Assembly: GCA_027186245.1 (NCBI GenBank)
Contig: CP114491.1
Location: 9,359,501-9,423,500, forward strand
Source of the DNA: Coriaria nepalensis
Lineage: Eukaryota; Streptophyta; Magnoliopsida; Cucurbitales; Coriariaceae
DNA length: 64,000 nt
Reading direction: 5' to 3'
In this document: piece after piece, positions 12,360 through 22,385 of the stretch
Position numbering within the stretch: position 1 is the stretch's first letter
Layout of the letters: each line of letters starts with the position of its first letter
The notes under the pieces: model-generated
The model's input: only the letters and a program-made list of their open reading frames with translations
Databases searched by the model: none
Told to the model about the DNA's origin: nothing
Program-made: the position numbers and the translations under genes

Positions 12360-14817
12360 AGTAAAAACTCTGTTTACTTCGTCGCACGTGATATTCACAT
12401 CATCACATGGGTGAGTTTTGAATGATCAAATTATAGGATGTATTTCATGTTATTACTTGCAAATCATATATAACATACTGATTGACCTTTTAACATTTTT
12501 GCCACGATGCCTGAGCATCATCTGTCTATTCTCAACAACTGAGTGGCTTCTTACGTCACATTTCAAATATTTGTCCTAGAAATTTATAAAAAACACGAGA
12601 TAGAAAGATCATGTGTTGACCAATCTTCCTTCTTTATTGTCTCCAGCTAACTTTGACCCATAAATTTCTCTATCTTTTATGTATAATCAACGTAATTTCC
12701 GCGGGCTTTTCGTTTAAAGGTTAACTAAGATGTCTTCGAGAGTACGGACAGGGACCCACAACTCACCTCCTTAACCGTACACTGCTACCACATCTCCTCC
12801 GTCCATCCACCTATTACCTCTGACCCTTTACAGATTCGAAAAATCCTATCACGTTTAACATTCGTAATTTCGGATACAAAATCAGGTACATTGGACGGTC
12901 CAGATTGAGTGTCATGATCTGGAAGGATATGCAGGCAAATATTTTTATTTTAGGCAACTGTTCTGCACTGTAGTCCTTGTGATATTCTCTCCAGCAGCTG
13001 ATCAGACGGTCGTCGTTTAGTAGTGCTTACGTCCTTTTAGTACTCGAGTAAGAGTATATAAATCCGTGACATTTATATATATATTTATTTTTAATGAAAA
13101 CGCAAGAGTGTGGGAAAAGATCGGTCAATGAAAACGTAAGACGAGTTCCCATGCTCTCTCCGACACGTATTTGCATGTGGAAGAGTACCCTCATTATTCG
13201 CCGAGATGGTGGGCCCAGAAACCTTCACCGGCCCGTATCCTGTCAAACGTCGTTGACTCTTTGAATATTATTATTACTTTTTTTTTTTTTTAAATGGAAG
13301 TTAGGTCCATGTTTAAAATAAGGAGCGAGTTCTATATAGGGGTAGGCTAAAACAATTTACTAAAAGTTGGGCTAGAAGGGGCGAAATGATCAGTGCTATA
13401 TTATGGCAATGTAACATTCCAAAGAAAGCCCATTATGTTGCCTAAAGGGCTCCCAAATCATATATAGCCCAAATGGATATTATTTGGGCCACCAAGAAAG
13501 CCTTGACTAGAGTTGTTTAAAACATATTTAAACTTGCTAGTAAATGTAAGTGGATACAGATTATAGTTTGTACACTTTTCACACATCCTTGCAGTTGCTC
13601 TAATTGTATTGTTATTATCATTACTCCAAGGGATGATCCAGTGATCAAAAACTCTAAAACTCTAAAAATAAGATCCATTTTGAGGTTATGAATTCGATAT
13701 TCACAACAATTATCGGTCGGTCTTAAAAAAGATTTAAGTATTAAAATTTCAAAACTAACGGTATTCAAAAAATCGGATATTCGATTAGTCAAATATTAAT
13801 AGTTTTAATAACATAACATGTTTAAGATTATTATTGAACTAGGGAAATGTAAGGAATGAGAAACAGGGTGCATGAAGTTGCAACATAGATAACAAAAACA
13901 GGTTTAATGCAACAACATATTCCGGTCGAGCTGATCTTAAAGATTGTAACTGTAACTTAATCAACTACTGCTTGTGGGAGGACAACTGAAACTTGCTTTT
14001 AGTTGCTTACTTGCTTCTTTGTTATATTGGTCGTCTCTTTGGTCTCTCGTTCCTTTCTTTTGGGATTAGAGTCCGAATGGGAGAAAAAAGAAGAAAAAAA
14101 CAAAAACAAAAAATTTGCCAAATGGTTTAATCCTTGCATCAAATTAGGAGTATGCTTCCCTACAAAATGGACACTGTTAACAGTTGTTCCACTTGAATCA
14201 GAATCTGACACAAGCTTTTGCTCACTTGCCCAATTTTTCTTACTTGATAAAAAATTTTAAAAAAGTGCGTTCCAATAATTAATTTCCCCCACAGTGAGGA
14301 GGACTTGACAACATGCCCACTTTGTAAAATCCTCTTATCGTTAAAATTCGAATAAAATTTAAATAAAATTAACAAATAAATAAAAAATCTTAAAAGGAGA
14401 AAAAGGACAAAGATGAAAGATGACTGGCTTTTCCCTTTTATGTTGATTGCTTGGACATATAGGACTAATGGCAATGAAGATATAAGAAAGTGGTAAATAG
14501 TTGGGTGGTCATAAGCCACCAATTTTTAGTGCATTTTATCCCCCTACCCACATTAATTCGTAAGCATTTTGTCATTTTTTGGCCTCAAATATTTCAAGAT
14601 AAGTACACCAACTACTGACATTATAGCTTGCTAATGCCATGATTTTATCGCCATCTTTATTGCTCTGTTTTTTCTTTCTGTTTGACAAGAATTTGTTTTA
14701 CTTCTTTCTTTTTTCTGAAATTTGTGTATACTTATAATCTTTATTTAATTTTTATATAGTATGATCTATGGCTACGCACAAAATCAAACTTCATTTCTAA
14801 TAACATACTCTTTAGTT
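12360..14817. other. Spacer between the SOSEKI gene and the LTR element
   Basis: No gene recognised. It is mixed AT-rich sequence. A stretch near 13625-13760 has box-A-like and box-B-like sequences reminiscent of a tRNA-derived SINE (see findings). Frames such as the one at 13999-14260 are low-complexity and have no family match. Confidence 0.45.
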
Positions 14818-14865
14818 AGTATCTATTTTTGCACATAAAAAAGTATCTATTTTTGCACATAAAAA
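14818..14865. repeat. Perfect 24-bp tandem duplication
   Basis: Two exact head-to-tail copies (14818-14841 and 14842-14865) of a unit reading AGTATCTATTTTTGC... They end about 10 bases before the left terminal repeat of the LTR element. Confidence 0.9.
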
Positions 14866-14874
14866 AAGAGCAAG

Positions 14875-15440
14875 TTGAAACTATATCCGAAATATCACCG
14901 ATACTTAAATTAGTTTTAAAAAAAAAGAGTTGTTTCTTTTAAAAAAATAAAAAAGAATTTTTGGATTGTAAATAGTCATTAATCTTTAAGATTTTATATT
15001 TATACAACTCAGATGGGGGATCACACTAGCTGAGCCCTTATACGTAGCATGACCAAATTGGCACACACTGATAGTGGCTCTATGCTCCTACTACTTTTCT
15101 AATTGTATCATGATACAATCAGAGATTTGCACCGGAGATTATTACCCTTTAACCTCTAGCACTACTCTTATGTAGGACAATGGCTCCATTACACTAGTTG
15201 CCCTACTTTTTGACAAGATCCTTAAAATAGGGGTTTTCAGACATGAATGTTTGACTAGGTCCTGCACCCAAATGCCGACATGACTTGGTCGGCACATCCA
15301 TACTTCGATCTCTCATTATGTGAATGGACCATAACTCAACCGATCAGAAGTTACCAGCTCAACATGAATTACTCCAGTTTCGTCCTTATTTCTGCTCGGG
15401 CAAAAGTGAGAATCCTTCTCAATAGTTAGCCCCTTAGCAA
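14875..15440 (+). repeat. Left long terminal repeat
   Basis: Aligns along its length with 17711-18290, including the sequences around ACTTAAATTAG, GATGGGGGATCACAC and ACCGATCAGAAGTTACCAGC. Borders are approximate. Confidence 0.7.
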
Positions 15441-15599
15441 CTCATCTAAACGGAGTTAAGGGAGGTACTACATCACCAACCCTGGTATCTGTATCCAACC
15501 TTAGTCATCAATCAACGCACCAGTCACTCCTTACTCTCAATTATATCGCAGCTCTTCACCTTTCCTTTTAGAAACTATATCATCATCGTTATTTTATTT

Positions 15600-15604
15600 C
15601 TTTC

Positions 15605-15653
<49 letters not shown>

Positions 15654-15660
15654 TTTTTTC
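15600..15660. repeat. (TA)n followed by poly-T inside the LTR element
   Basis: A (TA)n run near 15606-15635 passes directly into a T tract of more than 20 bases. It is low-complexity sequence in the interior of the retroelement. Confidence 0.85.
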
Positions 15661-16380
15661 AATATAAAAGCATTTTTCCCCTAATTCTTCTCCATTTCAC
15701 GATTACCTCAATAACCAACATCTCAGAGCTTTCTTCACCATTACCACTTCTATGCTCCATTTTGTCATCAAATCTGGCAATCTCTTCCTCCACAAGTTCT
15801 TTGTTCATAATCGCTCGCTTGCTTCACCGCTCCTTCTCGTTTCTCTAAACTTTTCTTTAGATAATCAAGTAAATTCAAAGAGTTATTTGTTATTCTTCAT
15901 GTTTTCTTTGCTCTTTTTCATCATTAAAAAAAAAGTTAGGGTTTCATTTAAAATTATGATTGTTGACTATAGGTTAGGTGTTTGCCAAGTATTTATGTTC
16001 GGCTTCTGAGCTCCACGCTTAGGAAATTTCTTAGAGACTAAACATCCTCTGGTGAACCTTAGGCTTTGATTCTAGACCTAGGTTATAAAATCTAGTAATC
16101 ATTATTCTCTACGAATACTTTTGAACTTGATGTTCTTGTTTAGTCCGAGCACCTTTTGCTCAAACTTTGAAGACTGATCATATCAAACCCAACTGACACA
16201 TTTTGAACGTAGATACTGAGCTGATAATGCCAACCATGTTACACCTACCCTGCTCGGGCCTTCCCTCCTCCCAAGCTTAAGATGTCTCAAGAAAATTTTG
16301 ACCATAATCAGGCCGGCCCATCCTAATCAACTAAAAAGAAAATTTGCGCTCCTTTAGAATAGGCTACCACTATTAAATCA

Positions 16381-16640
16381 ATCATTACTTCGGATGAGTT
16401 AGACATCCTTCTTTCCTTTAGGGATCTACCTGATACCATCTCACTTAGACTATTTGAGGTGAGCAAGACCATAGTCAAAATAGGTAAGAATGACCATTGT
16501 GAGACTGTTGCCTATAGTGAGCTCTTTGACAGAGAGCTCAAATTTCCCCTCCACCCATTTTTTTTAAACCTTCTCGGAACATGGGGATTCTCCCTGGCCA
16601 TCCTGGCCCTAACTTATGAAAGCTTTTAGTCGAATCCTTC
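16381..16640 (+). pseudogene. Transposase_28 / gypsy-type domain remnant
   Basis: One plus-strand frame translates to a conserved-looking segment. It holds SDELDILLSFRDLP and then YSELFDRELKFPLHPFF, followed by LLGTWGFSLAILAL. The LPLHPFF-like core is typical of PF04195, a putative gypsy-type transposon domain found in many plant LARD elements. Downstream frames are broken by stops, so the protein is dead. The assignment is from motif memory only. Confidence 0.55.
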
Positions 16641-17710
16641 ATACTCTAGAGAGATACGATTGGTCGAAACCCTAATCCCCGATTCTTTATAAATGCCTTC
16701 ATACTCAAGTTCGATGGTCGGAGATGGTTTTATGTGTCACACTATGATAGCATTCTGATAAAAGGTCTTCCGGACTCTAACAAAAGGTAGGCTAAACATT
16801 GAGTGGTGATCTCTGGCAATTGGCGAGTCTCACCATATGAGTTTCCTAGGATGAAAACACTTCCATCTATCTATTAAGAAGAGCATAATCCAATTTCTTT
16901 GATAGGCTCCCTACTTGTTCTCCCTAGATCCCCTTCTTATGTTTGTACCTTCTTGTAGGTGTTAAGATGCCTAGGGTTAGACTATCTGAGGATGAAATAT
17001 GAGTTTGGGATCTCATGGATCTAATGAGCGAGAAGGAGAGACACTTTGAAGTGATCGTCACCCCATAAAGATTAAGAGACATTGGGTTTATTTCGACACT
17101 TCCTTTGGATGTGGACTCCCTTCAAACCACTCACGAAGAGGAAATTCTTGATGAGGGTAGGGATCCGAACTGACCCCTTAGTCATGTTTTTGATAAGCTT
17201 ACTCTATGCTTTTCCTTCTATGAATATTCTTGCCCATAATACAATTACTTTATTATTTCCGACTCACAAATCAATGTTTTCCTTGGCTCTCAGGAATGAG
17301 TACTTCCCCAATGATGGAAAAAGTCGTAGCTAGAGCCCAAGTTGAGAGGGATGAGGAGAAGGCCGTGCTTGAGGCCACACATAAGGCAACTAAACAAGAG
17401 GATGCTCGAAAAAAGAAGAACCCAGCCCATAAGAAAAAGAAAACATATTTGGGTTGAGCAAATACAAGGGTGTTGAGCAGACCAAGTCAATTCCTCCAAC
17501 GCCTCTTTGTCCATCTTGCTCCATCTTTCCAGACTCCTTTTCACACCCAACTCGAAACTCTTAACTGAAAAAACTCTAAAAAAATGAAGAACTATAAAGT
17601 CTCCACGGTCCGCGCTAAATTGTTGACGCTTGAATCTGATCATGATAATAACAATATACTCCTCAGCTAGGCCTCTACTTCTGCACATGAAAAGGAAGGG
17701 CAAGCCAGGG

Positions 17711-18290
17711 TTGTATCCAACATACCCCCTCTAATACTTAAGTTAACTTTTGGAGAATAGTTGTTTTCTTTAGGAAAATAAAGAGAGTTTTTGGTTTGTA
17801 AACAATCATTAACCTTTAACTCATTTAGATTTTTGATATTTATACTATTCAAATGGGGGACCACACTAGTTGAGCCCTTACACGGAGCATGACCTAATTG
17901 GCGCATACTAGTAGTCACCCTAGTACTCATATTTATGCTATTTTCCTGATTATATCCTGATATAGTCAGAGATTTACTTACTACTACTTGTGTCAAAAAA
18001 TCCTTATCTCTTAACCTCCATTACTACTTCTGTGTAAAACAATGGCCCAACTACACTAGGCAGCCTTCTCTTTAATAAGATCCTTAAAATAAGGTTTTGA
18101 GACATGGATATCCGACCAAGTCTTGCACTTAAATGCCGACATGACCTGGTCGGCACATCTATACTTCGATCTCTCATTTCATGAATGGACTCTATCTCAA
18201 CCGATCATAAGTTACCAGCTTGATATGAGTTACTCAAGTTTTCTCTTCGTTTCTGCTCGAGCAAAAATCCCCTTCAATAGTTATTATCAT
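17711..18290 (+). repeat. Right long terminal repeat
   Basis: Partner of 14875-15440, preceded directly by a polypurine tract. It starts near TTGTATCC. The end is approximate, somewhere after TCCCCTTCAATAGTTA. Confidence 0.7.
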
Positions 18291-18712
18291 GTAATGGATG
18301 ATATCAATCATCCACACACTAATAGCTCGGTCTCTTGTCCGTTGTGATAGTTCATCAACGTAACTAAGGTGTGCTTGTGGTTATGAATTTTTTTCTTTTC
18401 TTATTTGTTTAAATTTATTTTGCTATTGTTCATTCGTAATATGTAATATTGTGTTTTATTCTATGATAGTGGAGATCATAAAATCCCGACCTGTTATTGT
18501 GTGGGTGTTTGACATCGACAGTAGTATTGATATAGTGAGATAAGTAGTGCAAGTTATCCGACGTATGAAAGGGAAACATCACCACAAAAAGAATCAGAAA
18601 AAAAAAAAAAAATCAGTGAATCACCGATATTAATAATTTCAATTCCACTTGACATGACACTAATTCTGATTGATATTTCCCTTCATGAAGCTGTAAGGGC
18701 GACAAATGCACA

Positions 18713-18848
18713 AAATCTACGCTATATTTACACACCATGGTTTGAAGGACAAGAATCAAAAGAGGGAAAAAGACAAGCAACATGGACTTCTAGTATTATT
18801 CTCTTTAGTAGTAGCCTCAAATCTACGCTACATTTACACACCATGGTT
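18713..18848. repeat. 30-bp direct repeat pair, 106 bp apart
   Basis: Positions 18713-18742 and 18819-18848 differ at a single base (core CTACGCTATATTTACACACC versus CTACGCTACATTTACACACC). They are separated by unrelated sequence. No coding context is seen. Confidence 0.8.
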
Positions 18849-18884
18849 ATTAATGCATTATGATTACTGTTGGAATATATATGT

Positions 18885-18920
<36 letters not shown>
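18885..18920. repeat. (GA)n microsatellite
   Basis: GA dinucleotide run with one GGG interruption at its right end, in gene-free sequence. Confidence 0.9.
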
Positions 18921-18921
<1 letters not shown>

Positions 18922-19821
18922 ATGGTCTAGAGATTAATGGTGCTTCTAGAATTGGACCAACATCTACATTACATCTTGATGACTGAAAGACCCACGTGCT
19001 TATATAAGCATCTTTCCAAGTGTTATAAACGCATTCTAGAGATCCAAATGATCAACGTGGAATAATAAAAAATATATATTTGAAAGTTGATTTAATGGAG
19101 AAATTATTATTAACTACTTCCATGACGATCATAGATAACATGATAATGTACACGACAAGGGCACGAATGATGAAGAGAGATCATTACTTAATTAATGGTT
19201 AAGATGAGAAGAGATAAAATTAAGTGGAGTGAGCACAATTAACTGGTGAGGTCCAGATCGTACTGGGTCAATCTTATTTTTAACAAAAATCAGGTCCTTC
19301 AGTATCACATTTATAAATAAATAATAATAATGGGTCCGAAGTATAATTATAATAAATTATAGGGACGTATATGACGCTAAAATTCCACTATCTTCATTTT
19401 TTGTATTTTTCCCTAATTAATTCCAAAGCCCCATTCCAGCTGTCAAGTTAACAATGATGCCAGTACTTTATACTATAATTTTATCAAAGGTTTATTTTAA
19501 TTATATCATTCCTTTTACATGGCCAAAGGACCAAAACACGATTGCAGCCACGTAACGAAGAAAAAGGAAGAGAAAAGTGTATACGATAAATATAAATACT
19601 AATTAGATTTAGTATTTATATAAATAATATAAATTCCACATATCATAATATAAATATAAATAGAATATGAAATTTTGGGTAAATTTAGTTCTGATTAGGA
19701 TCATATTTATCAAATTTATATATTATATTATATATTATATTAATATATAATTGACATTAATATTATTATTTCCCCCCCTCTCATGTTGGATTCGGAGAGA
19801 AGCAACTAAGCAAGTTAAGTG

Positions 19822-19854
<33 letters not shown>

Positions 19855-19856
<2 letters not shown>

Positions 19857-20006
19857 AGAAACTCCGCTCAAGGTTTCAACTTGAAAGTCTCAATTTAGTT
19901 ATAAGACCACTAAATACTCTATTTGTATGTGGATCCCATACATTCTATTGATTTTACACTAAATGAGGATTCTCAAGTTGAAATCTAACTTAAGGAGGGT
20001 TCTCCC
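19855..20006. mobile_element. MITE of about 152 bp inserted in a TA microsatellite
   Basis: The left end begins GGAGAAACTCCGCTCAAGG and continues TTTCAACTTGAAAGTCTCA. The reverse complement of the right end begins GGGAGAACCCTCCTTAAG and continues TTTCAACTTGAGAATCCTCA. The two ends form imperfect terminal inverted repeats of about 45 bp. The element is bounded on both sides by pure (AT)n runs (about 19823-19854 and 20007-20030), as if it had inserted into one TA microsatellite. There is no coding capacity. This resembles TA-targeting MITEs such as the rice Micron family in habit; the superfamily is not determined. Confidence 0.75.
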
Positions 20007-20430
20007 ATATATATATATATATATATATATAAGCTTGTTCCCTTCAGCCTTTATATATGTAACTTTTTAGCATCTTTCCTTATGTTCATTCAGCTTTTGG
20101 ATACTTCATATACTCTAATCAAGAAAGTTGCATTATATTTATACAGGAACATAACCTTTCAAAATGATGTTGGCAATGATTTTGATGATCATAACTCCAT
20201 GACTTAGGGAAACATGCATTACATAGATATATATATATGTATAGGGTAAATACAAACGGTCAATACAAACCCTTTTTTTATATGATATATTTCACAATTC
20301 AGTAACTTGATAAGACGTAATCTTGTAATTTTATTAATGTACTTATAGATTCGGATAGTTGAATATCAACTCACAAATATGCAATTAAGGATATGTAATT
20401 ATTCTAATACAATCCCATTATCACGTATAA

Positions 20431-20501
20431 GATCTTAACTAATTAAACCAAGAAATATATAGATCTTAACTAATTAAACCAAGAAATATATAGATCTTAA
20501 C
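20431..20501. repeat. 31-bp tandem repeat, 2.3 copies
   Basis: The unit starting GATCTTAACTAATTAAACC repeats exactly at 20431, 20462 and, partially, 20493. It lies about 370 bases upstream of the MYB TATA box. Confidence 0.9.
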
Positions 20502-20857
20502 ATATGTATATGTATATGTAATCTTTTTTAAATTCTCACATACCAATACTCTCATGATTCTTCCCCATTTCCTCTTCAAATTGGGATTCCCCTCCTTTTT
20601 CTCTTTAAGAGGAAAAAAAAAAAACATATATATATAGCTATATATAGCTTGTGATTGATAATATGGGAGGGGAGGACTACTAGTGATGAAAGTTACATCA
20701 ACGTATCAAAATCTCACATATTGATTATTTTTGTATTATAATGGGTGACACTCATATGCCATAACGTTCCTTATCAATTATATTATCACATAAAATGTTT
20801 ACGCGTGACATAGATGTACGGTTGAGATTCAAATCTGTAAAAAAAAAAAAAAAAAGG

Positions 20858-20865
20858 TATATAAA
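20858..20865 (+). promoter_or_regulatory. Putative TATA box of the MYB gene
   Basis: TATATAAA after a long A tract, about 180 bases upstream of the MYB ATG. No better candidate lies nearby. Confidence 0.6.
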
Positions 20866-21041
20866 ACAACAACAAAAACATTATCAGCCCGGCCACTATC
20901 GTAACTCTTATTATATATACAAGTGGAAGCATCTTTCCCTTTCCCATAAAGTATCAGCAAGGAGGAAGAAAGCACACAAAGGCAGCAAGCAACGATCAGG
21001 AAGAAAAGGGGAAGACAAAGCGAAAGAGAAGTAGAGAAGAC

Positions 21042-22182
21042 ATGGCGCAAGAGGAAAATGTCAGAAAGGGGCCATGGACAGAACAGGAAGACCTTCAACT
21101 AGTCTACTCTGTGGCCATGTTCGGCGATCGGAGATGGGATTCCATAGCTAAAGTTTCAGGTTTGAAGGTTGGCGGGAGACAAAAAATAACATAGGTATAA
21201 TTAGGCTTTTCATATATTTTTCCCCATGCACGACTAAAGGTGGTAGTTCTTCTAAAAGGAGCTGCCAGAGTTTTTTTCATGACAATATTTTTTTTTTTTT
21301 GGTTATTTTGATTTGTAGGGTTGAAAAGAACAGGGAAGAGTTGCAGGCTGAGATGGGTTAACTATCTTCATCCTGGTCTCAAAACAGGGAAGATGACCCC
21401 ACAAGAAGAACGTCTGGTTCTCGAACTTCAAGCCAAGTGGGGCAACAGGTACTTGCATCCTTTCCCCAAGAAAATATATAATTACAAAAAGGTCCATAGT
21501 TAGTAATTTCAAATATTTACTATTGTTACCCTATTATATTAACTTATATATATATATATATATGTACCGTGTATGCCTATAACTATGATCGTTGATATGT
21601 AGATGGTCAAGAATTGCTCGTAAGTTACCGGGACGTACAGATAATGAGATAAAAAATTACTGGAGGACACACATGAGGAAGAAGGCACAGGAGATGAAGA
21701 CGAGATCATCATCATCATCACCTATGTCCCCACCATCTTCATCTTCCAACTGTTGCTCATCGGCATCGACCAACCCGACCGTTGATTCACTGAGGCTGAC
21801 GACATCAAAGGCCGGAGAAGAAAGCTTTTACGATACGGGCGGGAAGAAGAAGAAGATCATTGAAGAAGAAGAAGAAGAAAAAGGTGTTAACAATCAAAAG
21901 GGTAATTATAATTATGTTTCTATGGATGATATTTGGAAAGATATAGAAGACTATTCGGCGGTCGAGAAACGATCTTTAGTTTTTGATGATTTGATCAACG
22001 GCCCTCCGATATCTGTGGAGGCTTCTCCAAGTTGTTGGGGGTATTGTCCGGACTCACTGTGGAGGATTGATGAAGATGTTGACAACAAGATGTTTGTACC
22101 TCATGCAAGTGATCATCATGAGCAGCACCTATTCACTTCTTCTGCTAACAATAATAGTCTAGCTAGAAATTTCATTCATTAA
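21042..22182 (+). CDS. MYB59: R2R3-MYB transcription factor, MYB48/MYB59 type
   Basis: Three coding exons, 21042-21159, 21319-21448 and 21603-22182, encode 275 residues. R2 carries Trp at 12, 32 and 52. R3 begins with Met at the first Trp position (GKMTPQEE), as in MYB48/59. The DNA-contact helix reads RLRWVNYL and the R3 helix [19 protein letters not shown], followed by [15 protein letters not shown] and later [15 protein letters not shown]. The last blocks are diagnostic for the MYB48/59 pair of nuclear regulators, implicated in Arabidopsis in root growth, cell cycle and ion homeostasis. Intron positions are the conserved R2R3-MYB ones. Retaining intron 1 (158 bp) would add [11 protein letters not shown] and then stop. 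The neighbours match At5g59760-59790, which favours MYB59. Start codon choice is secure: the upstream leader has no in-frame competitor. Confidence 0.93.
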
Positions 22183-22247
22183 AACTTGTTAATATTAATT
22201 ATTAATATGTGCTGGTGCCTGGTAAGTGTACGTTCATGTTGTCTGAA

Positions 22248-22385
22248 GCACTCGAATTCACTTGGCGTTCAAGTGCAGTCGGAGGGAAATCTACTATGTT
22301 AGACCTTACACTTATATATGTGTGAGATTAGTAATGTAAATTTCTTTCAAGCGCACTTATATCGTAAGTGAATTTGAGAGAGATT
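22248..22385. mobile_element. Candidate MITE 3' of the MYB gene
   Basis: The left arm CTCGAATTCACTTGGCGTTC and the reverse complement of the right arm, CTCAAATTCACTTACGATAT, form imperfect inverted repeats of about 28 bp around roughly 80 bp of unrelated sequence. No coding capacity or clear target duplication was found. The interior shares a 35-bp partial match with 9103-9140, which suggests a small dispersed family. Confidence 0.4.

Larger units (their letters stand above)
14875..18290 (+). mobile_element. Degenerate non-autonomous LTR retroelement (gypsy-type internal remnant)
   Basis: Two long direct repeats, about 14875-15440 and 17711-18290, bracket a 2.3-kb interior. They share long matches such as GGGGGA(T/C)CACACTAG(C/T)TGAGCCCTTA and TTAACCTC, and the ATGCCGACATGACxTGGTCGGCACATC stretch. 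By eye they are roughly 80% identical, so the insertion is old. A purine-rich run (GAAAAGGAAGGGCAAG) sits immediately before the right repeat, as a polypurine tract should, which sets the plus orientation. The interior holds only a decayed Transposase_28-like remnant; no reverse transcriptase or integrase is visible. Exact LTR ends and a target-site duplication could not be fixed because the edges have diverged. The class (LARD-like) is inferred. Confidence 0.7.
18291..20857. other. Spacer upstream of the MYB gene, with repeats and a MITE
   Basis: No gene recognised. It contains the 30-bp direct repeat pair, a GA microsatellite, the MITE at 19855-20006 and the 31-bp tandem repeat at 20431-20501. 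The right end is the MYB promoter. Confidence 0.5.

Noticed and set aside
11994..12425. Open frames encoding long poly-Asn or poly-Ile on both strands
   Set aside because: They are translations of the (ATT)n microsatellite and the SOSEKI leader, with no other protein content.
20431..20501. Tandem repeats considered as a CRISPR array
   Set aside because: The units are contiguous without spacers and the DNA is plant nuclear; CRISPR does not apply.
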